The translations under genes and the position numbers were made by a program. Below the pieces are notes generated by a model that saw only the letters and a list, made by a program, of their open reading frames with translations, was not told the origin of the DNA and did no database searches. A stretch of 64,000 nt of DNA, from positions 558,001 to 622,000 of the forward strand of contig NC_057384.1 of the NCBI RefSeq assembly GCF_016906535.1, written 5' to 3'. This document shows positions 33,476 to 42,516 of the stretch, one piece after another. Origin of the DNA: Rhizoctonia solani (Eukaryota > Basidiomycota > Agaricomycetes > Cantharellales > Ceratobasidiaceae). Each line of letters starts with the position of its first letter. Positions within the stretch are counted from its first letter, which is position 1.

Positions 33476-33939
33476 CCACATCCCCCTCTGTGCTTGCTAA
33501 AGCATATGTTGCCACCTCCACTTGATGACATCATTATGACATGTCAGTGACACATAGGCATGAGTAAAGGCCAACTGTGGAGTGGGATTCTTATTGGTCA
33601 TAGTTTTGCATATAATGTATTTGTAATTAGTTCTCTCTTATAATATATAAGAAGGCAAACCAACCATGGTAACACCCAGGTCAATTACCTCTTGTTGCAT
33701 CCCCTTATTGTACAAGGACCTTACAGTCCAGAAACCACTAAGTAGATAGTTCATCATTGCCTTAAGCAGCTTACTTGTTGTACTTACCTAGTTGGTCATT
33801 GCCCTTACAGCCTTGGTCACTGTAGTTAGCTAGTTTGTTGTTGTAGGTAGCCTCCATACCACCTTATGTGGTTTTCTTTACAAGTCTATATGGCCACAAG
33901 CACCTGCTACCTGGACAACCCTTAAGGATGTCTAGGACA
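33476..33939 (+). repeat. LTR-A remnant, 3' part
   Basis: It runs from CCACATCCCCCTC to GTCTAGGACA. Short upstream pieces are 31162-31173 and 32307-32317 (TAAGCGCCAAG). The 5' end is lost; strongly CpG-depleted. Confidence 0.8.
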
Positions 33940-34014
33940 CCCCACACCACCTTAAACAGTTCAGTAGTATAGCCTTAGTATAGCAGTTTGCATTGTTTAG
34001 TACAGCCTCAAGCA
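33940..34014 (+). repeat. LTR-B 3' fragment, left of solo LTR-E
   Basis: It resembles the LTR-B U5 (CACCACCTTAAACAG, AGTATAGCCTTAG, GTACAGCCTCAAGCA). It continues at 34462-34504 (CAGCATGTACCCAACCTTACAG, then GTGTACAAC). Confidence 0.6.
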
Positions 34015-34456
34015 TGTAAGGTTGAAAATTTATATGGTAACTGTAACATTAGTAATCAAATGTAATAAACAACCTTGTGTGAATCAATACAAGTGAGACA
34101 ATAGTAAGCCAGAACTTAGAGTCAAACAAGTTGGCTATCAAAGTCAATCAAATTAAAAGTATTTATGTACAAAGTTTTGAGTCTACAAGCTAACTTTTGA
34201 TAGGTCTTTTTATATGTTTTCTACATGGGTATTCTGCTGTCACATATACTTGTGTGTGGCTTCATTCAGTCTTATTCCAATTCTTGGCCTAGCACTTATG
34301 CTAAGGCTTTGCTTCATTATGTCTTATCATTACTGTCTGCAGCTACTGCAGACTTGTTTGTTACTGTGGTATGAATATATATGTATATTTGTCTCTTTAT
34401 GGTGTGTAAGGCTTGGGGGCCTCAGGGCCATGTCCCAGGGTTGCATGTTCCCTACA
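34015..34456 (+). repeat. LTR-E, candidate 442-bp solo LTR
   Basis: It starts TGTAAGGTTG and ends CCCTACA (TG...CA, TGTA/TACA inverted ends). TSD AAGCA at 34010-34014 and 34457-34461 sits inside an LTR-B fragment whose two halves rejoin when it is removed. No coding sequence; a short open stretch in it is not convincing. Confidence 0.62.
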
Positions 34457-34504
34457 AAGCACCTGTTCACCAGCATGTACCCAACCTTACAGTTGGTGTA
34501 CAAC

Positions 34505-35610
34505 TGTTATAGATAGGGAAAAAAGGTAATAAAACAAAATACTCTAAAGAAGAAAGAAAGATACCAGAAGAGGAGAAAAGACTAATAAGGTAACTGTCTA
34601 ACTATAAAAGGTAGAAAACTTAGGAAGATAAGTAATAAGAGAAATCTATGCTAGTGAAATTAGAGTATATTAGAGTAGCTAGTTATCTTGCTAGAAGAGT
34701 AAGGTGGTTAGTATCAGGGTGATCCCTATCAATAACCAGTAATAAGCGTATTACTGCTCAGCAGGCGACGCAAGGTACAAGCCAAGTAGTATAAAACCTA
34801 AATGTCAGTCTCTGGAACTCACTGTAATTTAATTGAGAATTATAGAAATTTATTTTCTTGTCTCCAATGCTAGACAAGGGGGTAAAGGCGTTGTGGAAGC
34901 ACCAAACACTTAGCAGACAGCCAGGAAGTCTTGGCAGGGTTGCACTCAAGCTGGTTCTAGGTTCCCTGTATAGGTTGGGACCGTCCTAGAGGCTATATGC
35001 GCCAAACTTGAGAGCTTTAGGCTAATCTACTATGTATGATACTTAAAGAGATCAATAGAAGTTCTTAAGAGTCACACAGGCTGAGAGAGGATGGTAAAAA
35101 TGAGATGCATTCAAAAGGCCAGTTCAAGGGGCTATTTATACCCTTGGAGGCCTGTGATTACTATATACAGTAGGGTAAGATACATGACAAGATGAAAAGA
35201 GATGAGATGTTAAGTGAGAGCCTGTCTCATAAAGCCATGCCTTATAAGAGTTAGCCTCCAGTTCTAAGAATATCCTTCCCTTCACTAAGACACTCTAGGA
35301 AAAGGCTGAAACAAGCTGTGCTCTTAGTGAGGCCCAGACCTTTCTCTTAGCTACTTGGGTCAGTAGCTTCTGGAAAGCAGAGTGCTTACTTAAGAATAGT
35401 CCTTCAGTTAGACTCAAGTTATTAAGTCTTTCCTTCAAGGAACTGTTTCTCTCTTAATACCTTGAGTATTTACATGATTAGAAATAGTAGAAATAACAGA
35501 AAAATTCAAGGAATATTTCTATGTACTTTACAAGTGTCCGTCTCCACTAATTTCAAGGCCAAATCATGTTTGCTTTGCCATTCTTTACTATTTTATTCTG
35601 TTCCATAACA
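34505..35610 (+). repeat. LTR-C solo copy 2
   Basis: 1106 bp, TGTTATAGAT to TCCATAACA; TSD ACAAC at 34500-34504 and 35611-35615. It shares blocks with copy 1 (ATCAGGGTGATCCCTA, CTAGAGGCTATATGCGCC). No protein-coding member of this family is in the window. The TG/CA ends and 5-bp TSD suit Copia or Gypsy equally. Confidence 0.78.
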
Positions 35611-35616
35611 ACAACA

Positions 35617-35980
35617 CCCTTGTACACTGAGTGGGATGCAATAAGAGGTAATTGACCTGGGTGTTACCATGGTTGGTTGGCCTCTTTATATATTACAGGA
35701 GAGAACTATTTACAAATACATAATATGCAAAACTGTATCAAATAAGAACCCTGCTCTGCAGTTGGTCTTACTCATGCATATGTGTCACTGATGTGTCATA
35801 ATGATGTCATCAGGTGGAGGTGGCTATGTATGTTGATTTAAGCGCAGATGGGGATGTGGCTTGGCGCTTAGTGTATGATATAAGCACCATAGTCACATGA
35901 CTGAAAATGTAGTCTGTTTGTCTTTGTTTAAATTCGAGAAAATTGGAATAAAATCCCTGGGTATATGTGTGTCTATGACA
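35617..35980 (-). repeat. LTR-A fragment
   Basis: Antisense, from CCCTTGTACACTG to GTGTCTATGACA; the U5 end is missing. The TATA and R region is retained. Confidence 0.8.
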
Positions 35981-36751
35981 CACACCAACATGACCACAAG
36001 TACGCATATACTTGCACATATGCACTCAGAACCTCTGAGTTCCCACATATAAGAGACTTATGGTCAACATGGCTGGACTTAGTGATATTCTCTAAGTCCA
36101 GGTCACATGACCTCCCCCCCCTCCAGTCCTTTATCAAATACTATACTAAACTACTATGGATTTGAGGTGGGGAGGGGATGACATAATCCCTTCTATAATA
36201 ATATAATATTCAGACCTTGCCCACAGGCTCCCTTAACATTGGCCTGTGGCTAGGGGGGTGGGGGGAGTGCAACATCCCCCAGCAACTTATATTATTAATA
36301 TATCACTGTGCATCATATATACTATATATATCTTTGACAGTGGATATATATGGTAATAACCCCTCCAGATATGGGTTATGGCAAGGGGCAACAAAGGCCC
36401 AAGGGGTATGGATGGGGTAGAGGGCAACAAGGCCTGGGTTATGGGTTTATAGTAATGTGCACTAATGGCCAACTAGGGGCCTGGGCAAAGGGTAGGAGTA
36501 AGCTTAGGATAAATTGACAAAGAGGTCAAGTCTTGCTTTTCTAGTGACAACTTGACCTGGTTTATATACATGAAGCAAGCCACATTAAAAACAACAGTAA
36601 CAAATAGTGAGTCATTTACAATTTCCCATCATATATCAAATATATCATGTGATCTTGATGAGTCATAGATATATACCTAAAAACAAAACTGTCTCAGAAA
36701 AAAAGGTAAAAGATAGTAAAAAATCATGTCATGCCAATGAAGGTCATGACA
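35981..36751. repeat. D repeat copy 2
   Basis: From CACACCAACATGACC to GAAGGTCATGACA. Its left end is missing but its right end is preserved, complementing copy 1. A reversed TATA-like GTTTATATAC at about 36560 is compatible with an antisense LTR. Confidence 0.62.
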
Positions 36752-37056
36752 GTTGGCCTCCTTACATATTACAGGGCAAGACTAATTACAAATACATGAT
36801 ATGCAATTCCATATCAAATAAGAACCCCACTCTGCAGTTGGTCTTACTCATGCATACATGTCACTGACATGTCATGGTGATATCATCAGGTGGAGGTGGC
36901 TACATATGATGAGGTAAGTGCAGATGGGGATGTGGCTTGGGACTTAGCATGTAATATGAGCACCAAGATCATGTGATTGAAAATGTTGTCTGTTTGTCTT
37001 TGTTTAAAATCAAGAAAATCAGAATAGAATCCATGGGTATAAGTGTGTCTACAACA
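36752..37056 (-). repeat. LTR-A fragment
   Basis: Antisense, starts inside the LTR at GTTGGCCTCC and ends GTGTCTACAACA. Confidence 0.8.
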
Positions 37057-37684
37057 TCAGCACATGTAGCCACCTCCACCTGATGACATCATTATGACAC
37101 ATCAGTGACACATATGCATGAGTAAGGCTGCAGTTGGAGCAGGGTTCCTATTTGTTATGATATTGCACATGATGTATTTGTAAATAGCTCACACATAGAA
37201 TATATAAGGAGGCCAAACCAACCATGGTAACACCCAGGTCAATTACCTCTTGTTGCATCCACTAAGTGTACAAGGCCTTACTGTCCTGGACATGGTCACA
37301 TGACCAGTACAAGTGGTTGCATGCTGGCCCAAGCCCAAATTTGGGGGGTAGCAGGTGTAATCATGGGTTGTCAGCAGAGGAATAATAGGGCTCTATGGCT
37401 TAGTGGTCAAGCTGGTTCAATTCTGGCTAGTTCTATTTTCCTCTGTTTATGACACTTACAGCTGGTAACAACTAAGTCCATAGCTACATAGTCACCTACA
37501 CTGCCTTAAGCAGCTTCTGCACTGTATTTAGATAACTCATTGCTGCCTTAAGCAGTCTTGTTGTTGTAGGATAGCTGCTCATTGCTGTAGATAGGACCCT
37601 TGTTGCCTTAAGCAACTTTCTTGTATTTTGTAACCTGCAGCCACAAGTGCCATCCCCTCAACATCCTAACAGACATCTAGGACA
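37057..37684 (+). repeat. LTR-A fragment holding a 173-bp insertion
   Basis: From TCAGCACATGTAGCC to CATCTAGGACA; interrupted at 37282-37454. The 5' part is missing. Confidence 0.8.
37282..37454 (+). mobile_element. F element, 173-bp TG...CA insertion with tRNA-like A and B boxes
   Basis: It starts TGTCCTGGACATGG and ends TTTATGACA; TSD CTTAC at 37277-37281 and 37455-37459, within an LTR-A that rejoins when it is removed. It contains TGGCTTAGTGG (fits the Pol III A box) and, about 18 nt on, GGTTCAATTC (fits the B box), in a tRNA-like GGCTCTATGGCTTAGTGG context without room for an anticodon arm. It could be a tiny solo LTR or TRIM, or a tRNA-derived SINE remnant. I do not call it a tRNA gene. 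Confidence 0.55.
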
Positions 37685-37985
37685 GCCTCCTTATATATTA
37701 CAGGGGTAAACTAATTACAAATACATTATATCCAATACCATATCAAATAAGAACCCTGCTCCAACTGTGGCCTTACTCATGCATACATGTCACCTATGTG
37801 TCATAATGATGTCATTGGAGTGGAGGTGGCTACATTGCTGACTAAGTGTGGAGGGGGACATGACAAGGCACTTTAGAGTATGATATAAGCGCCAAAGTCA
37901 TGTGATCAAAAATGTTGTCCATTCATGTTGGTTTAAATTTGAGAAATTGGGAATAAATTCCCTGGTATCAGGTGTGTCTACAACA
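37685..37985 (-). repeat. LTR-A fragment
   Basis: Antisense, from GCCTCCTTATATATTACAG to GTGTCTACAACA; last transposon sequence before the gene island. Confidence 0.8.
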
Positions 37986-38410
37986 GGATGATCCTCAATG
38001 ATGTTCATAGCTTTCAGAGGTGGTATCTGAGTTCCCTGCATGGTTTATAAGTACTAAAACCCAACTGTATATTGATCCCAACAGCTATATGCATGGTCAA
38101 TTATGTTCAACTATATTACAAAGTGACTAAATTGATTGCAGTAGTGTTTTAAATTCTAGAATTGGTTGCATGGATGCATGCCTTTTGGCTTTACAGGGGA
38201 GGTCTGTGCCTGGGGTCTGCTTGCCTGTTGGCACGGAATTGGTCTGTATCCAACAGACCAATGATTGAGCAATCTAGAACTTCTAAATCACACTCACACT
38301 TACAGGTAGTCACCCATTGATCACATATATGTAAGGGGATTTAGGGACAGAAAATTTGTATTTACAATTCCTGATCAACATTTATCCTACCACTCTTTTG
38401 CTTGTACTTT
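37986..38410. other. Intergenic, 3' flank of P450-1
   Basis: No gene or repeat recognised. Confidence 0.4.
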
Positions 38411-40747
38411 CTATCTGATTGAGACTTGTTCCTTATTGTTGTTGGTTCTGAGGATAAATTGGCAATATTCCTCTGAGCGGGGTTTGAATTGGAATTCAAA
38501 ATAATCTAATTCACTAGGTCATGTAATAAATACCCAAATTAATCTTTGAAGTGTAGGCTGAGTCAAGCTACTCACACTATGAGCGAGTTGCGTTTTGGTT
38601 TGATTTGGGGCATTATCTCCTTGCCATCGTTATTTTTCTTCTTGGAGAATCTGAACATAGATATCAGCGAGGCGGCGCTGACAAATGCCGCCGCCTCAGC
38701 AAAATAGATGCCTGGGCATTTACTGTAGAAGTTTATAGATATTCCTGTGAGACAAAGTTGGTGGATCATTTCCGAGTAGAGTGCATACCGTCTTCCCCAC
38801 CCAAAAACAGGTGGCTGTAGAACACTAGGATCCAGGTATCTGTCTGGGTTGAACTGTTCAGGGTTTTTGTACATATGGGGATTGCGCGATATAGCCCTAG
38901 CGAGCGTGGGAGAAAACTACTATATCAACCACGGCAGCTTGTGCTTGGTTAAATACTCACCAAACATTACCCATACTGATCAATTAATAAGAATAGACAA
39001 TTGACCCAGTGGAGTAATCAGTTCCATATGTATGCGAAGACAAAGTAACGTTCCTTACACAATTGTCTCTTTTTCAATGTGGTATCCTCGATAAATGTCA
39101 TCTTTAAAGCATACATGGGGTAATCCTGATGTGTGGGTGAGCACGTTCACTTCTTTGGGGCCTCGAGAAATTTTTACCAAGTGGAACAACAGGGTACATC
39201 CGTAGAACTTCATCGACCACGTTCCTCATGTACGGTAGCCGTTCTTGATCTTTAATTGTTGGTAAAGTCACTTGGCCGAGGATGGTGTCGAGCTCCTGCT
39301 GGGCTCGTAGTTGTACATCTGGGTGCAAAACCATTGTAGCTATAAAGTTTAGAAGGAAATTTGCACTCTGAAATAGAGGTAGTGGAAGTCAACAAAGTTG
39401 ATTTTACCCCCTCAATGAATTGCTCACAGTATCCATCCCGGCCGGTGAGTGACCAGGTATATTAGGCCTGGCGTTATCCTACGAACGCACTTGCAGCTGA
39501 TTCTCTCACTAACCTCCAAAAAAAATAATTCCAACCTCTTTCAATCGTTCCTCTGTCTCTGTGGGACTCAGTCCCGAAAGTAGCGCGTGGCCGGCATCCT
39601 GGAGCATAAGACCAAGTAGCGAAATTCAATGAGTTTCGGAAGCCTGAAGATGGTGGGAGTATTTATGTTCAAACACCTTTTAGAAGAAAGGGAAGAAATA
39701 CTTACAACCTGTTCTTTTGCCCATTCGTAAAGCCTCGTCTTTGCTTCTTCTTGCATTATTCCCCATTGTCTTCCTATGCGTTTCCATCCTGTTCCGGGAA
39801 ACCAGTCTGGTATATGTAACATTGCTGGGAATACGTTCACCAAAAGTCTCAAAGTAGCACAGTTAGCTCAACTGTCGATGTATTTCATTGTATGCTTACT
39901 TGTTTGCATTCCCGCGTGTAGAGCGTGTTCGAATGCGAGTTTTGCCATTGTGAAGAATGGGTCGTCAGGGCCTTGCGATTCGTACCCATAAGCCACTTGA
40001 AGCATTGACGACCCTGCCGAACTTTGTGGTTCCATGGATGTTATGCATTAGAAATTGTTAGAAACCAGTAGGACCTACAAAAATAATTCTTTTTTGACAG
40101 CCTGGAAGGGCTCGGAATGATTTGTGATATCTAACAAGCTTTTCAAGAGCAATCGAGCCTGTCTTTCCTGCATGGGATTAAACTGAACAACAGCGCGCTT
40201 GTTGAGCCAGTTATTCATTATGCGGCGATAGCTACGCGTGAGTTCGCCATATTTGGCCGAGGAAACACTCTTTGTCCAGTTCATTCTGAGTGGGTTAGTC
40301 AAGCAAGGGCCTAATCAACAGCAGTGGGAGCTTCAACGCACAATGATGGGTCAGTAACCATTGGTATAGAGGGTCGATCTGAGTAAATCCCCAAACGTTT
40401 ATCCAAGAGGTCGGAGGCGGCCTCGGCAGAGTTCAGGACGACGATTTTCTGGCCAAATAATTCAAGATAAACAATGTCGGCTAGAAATTAGCTGTATATC
40501 AGTTTGCATACATGATGTTGAGATTGCACCAGTTCGACGGCATACATTTGAGCTTTTCTCCAATTTCCGCAAAAGCAGCACATTCTTGACCTGAAGGAAT
40601 CGAGAATAAGTTGCCTACTAACGGAAGTGACGCCGGGGACGGTGGGTGACGAATGTTAGGTCGACGAGTCAGGCGCCAGTATTGGTAAAATAAAAATGCA
40701 GCCAGAGAAATAGGGAGGATTGAGCCGCTTAATTGAGTGTTTGTCAT
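38411..40747 (-). pseudogene. P450-1, cytochrome P450 with two apparent lesions
   Basis: Same exon plan as P450-2. It reads an N-terminal membrane anchor (SILPISLAAFLFYQYW), a proline hinge (RHPPSPASLPLVGNLF), LELFGQKIVVLNS, NWTKSVSSAKYGEL, K helix DEVLRMYP and the heme loop FGWGRR/KCPG split by a 66-nt intron (38723-38788). The last exon ends at TAG 38411-38413 (VELDYFEFQFKPRS). Lesion 1: TGA at 39626-39628 where P450-2 has CAA (ETHQVSLLG). Lesion 2: the acceptor before the 14-nt I-helix exon (39428-39441) reads GG, not AG. The heme cysteine is intact. Family P450s are ER-anchored monooxygenases; substrate unknown. An alternative splice form cannot be excluded. Confidence 0.75.
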
Positions 40748-41260
40748 GGTGCTGTGGTGCCCCAGAGCTCAAGAATTGGGGGGGGGGGGGTTAAAGCGTC
40801 TCCGTTGTCCGAAATTTATTTGGGGACCTTCAGATTATATGATAACAGGAGCCAGGCGTGCCTGGATGGCATTTTTGGACTGTGAAAGGGGTGTCCATCA
40901 GAATACCACCTTGCTTCTTTGCACCATGAGAGCAGGGCCAAAGAGGCGGTTGGTTATCTAGACTCGCAACTATGAGTTTCGTAATCAAGGTACAATCGAA
41001 TGGCTCAGACCCCAAGGAGTTTAGCGTGAAAAAATGACCGAGAGTCGGCGAATCGAGAGACTCGGTTGTTTCCATGTTGTCCTCTCATAGCCACACAATT
41101 CTGATTCGGGGGATGTAGGGACTCCTACCAAACCACCAACGCATACATCCAAAGAGCATTAGTTTCTTGTAAGCAGGCCCCCGGATACCACTTTTCATCA
41201 CGCTATATGCTTTTAACATATGGTACCTTGGGAAGCTATCAATGTCGACGAGGTTAATAG
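40748..41260. other. 5' flank of P450-1, duplicated from the P450-2 flank
   Basis: Recognisably similar to 44857-45540 (for example CCGAAATTTATTTGG against GCGGAATTTATCTGG, and the SNQHFITNQ-coding stretch near the end). It contains a G run of about 13 at about 40779. Confidence 0.5.
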
Positions 41261-41524
41261 TAATGCCTAGTGTCAAATCAACATTTCATTACAAACCAAG
41301 CACAAACTCAATTAGGGTATACCGCCCCGCTCGTCAGTACATATCAGCGCTATCCTGTACGACCAATCAAAGCGGACCCAGAACCTTGCGGGTCATGTGT
41401 CCAAGTGAAGAAAGTGGGTCATGGAAGTAACGGGGATACCGCAAAATACTACCTTGGAATAAGAGTCACGACACATTAGGTTCTCCGTCATTCTCGGTAA
41501 ACTTTCCTGCACTCATATGAGGAG
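41261..41524 (-). pseudogene. Duplicated 3' fragment of the LIM-domain gene
   Basis: It matches 45555-45812 closely, covering the last LIM exon (HGPQGSGYA region), its intron and the 3' half of the preceding exon (SLSAGKFTENDGEP region). It stops abruptly three bases before the MITE at 41527. No promoter or N-terminus, so it is non-functional. Confidence 0.8.
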
Positions 41525-41526
41525 TA

Positions 41527-41746
41527 CACTGTACAAGGTTATAATGCTGAAGGTCAGTGCGTGTGTTTAAGTGAGAATTGAGCTGAGATCAAAATCAATA
41601 CATACTGATTTTAGGTATCAATTCTTCCATAGTCTGATTCATGCTGAGGGAGGCATACTAACATTGTAATTTTCAGGCCATATCCTACTGAAAAAAGGAA
41701 TCTTTTACTGATGTACTGATTTTCAGGATCTTATCACACCACAGTG
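41527..41746. mobile_element. MITE-G copy 1, CACTG-ended
   Basis: 220 bp starting CACTGTACAAGG and ending CACACCACAGTG; about 75% similar by eye to 48567-48782. No clean TSD (GTA/ATA). Non-coding. Confidence 0.6.
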
Positions 41747-42516
41747 ATATAGTTGCGCTATGCGCATCGAAGATAATGCAGCTGCCTGGTGGGTGATTAA
41801 GAGTTAGGGGTGTTGGTTCAAAAGTATTGGCTTAACGACCCTGACCAACGACCTACTGTGTCTTAACTCTGTGATGTTCTATCTATTATTGAATTCAATG
41901 GGTCCCAAAGGTTGATACAAAGCTAAACTTCCTAGGACTTGTACTGGTATATCTTTTAGGGGATTTTCAAACGATTTTATTTGGTATTTATTATGGCCTG
42001 GACTTATAGCTTGCATTCGCGATCGGATCTCGTGCCCATGTATGTAATTGTTGTTTTAGGAATCGAAGTCAACACATTTAGGGACTCATACACAAAAGTA
42101 ATTTTATTGTGTGATCACTTGACTGCTGCTACTTTTTTCTTGAATGAATAAGGGCTCGATAAGCAGAGAAATAATCGTGATGAACGTGAAATCTCCAGCA
42201 GGGGATATTCTAAGATGCCTGCTAATGGAGGGTATGAGAGATATATCACCAGAGCCCAATATTTCAGTTGAACAAGCATTTGGGTCATTTGATCGACTTA
42301 CATGTCCAATACTATTGTCAGGCTCCGACGGTTGGCTTACTGGACTTAGATCCGTTCAACGCGGGTGCCCAGATATGGAAATGGCACCAAACACTCGAGT
42401 TTTCAAACATTTCAATGTCGAGAGCCTCATTCCTACGGTGATAATGTGCCACCCAAATTCAATTATTTACATCTTCTAAACAATGTTTCATTCCATTGCT
42501 CTTTTGCACATACATT
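41747..42516. other. Intergenic between MITE-G and P450-2
   Basis: An open stretch at 42144-42479 has no recognisable domain and no support. The part right of about 42480 holds the P450-2 3' end. Confidence 0.35.

Noticed and set aside
34214..34516. 100-codon hydrophobic frame
   Set aside because: Lies within the candidate solo LTR-E and runs into LTR-B and LTR-C; composition-driven.
37378..37420. tRNA gene
   Set aside because: A and B box-like motifs are present, but there is no room for an anticodon arm and the sequence sits in a TG...CA insertion.
30855..38000. CRISPR-like or tandem array because of regularly recurring short motifs (TTAAGCGG, GTGTACAACA)
   Set aside because: The motifs recur at LTR spacing in LTR copies of different orientation; not an array, and the sequence is eukaryotic.
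42144..42479. 111-codon frame between MITE-G and P450-2
   Set aside because: No recognisable domain, no introns or homologs visible; likely chance.
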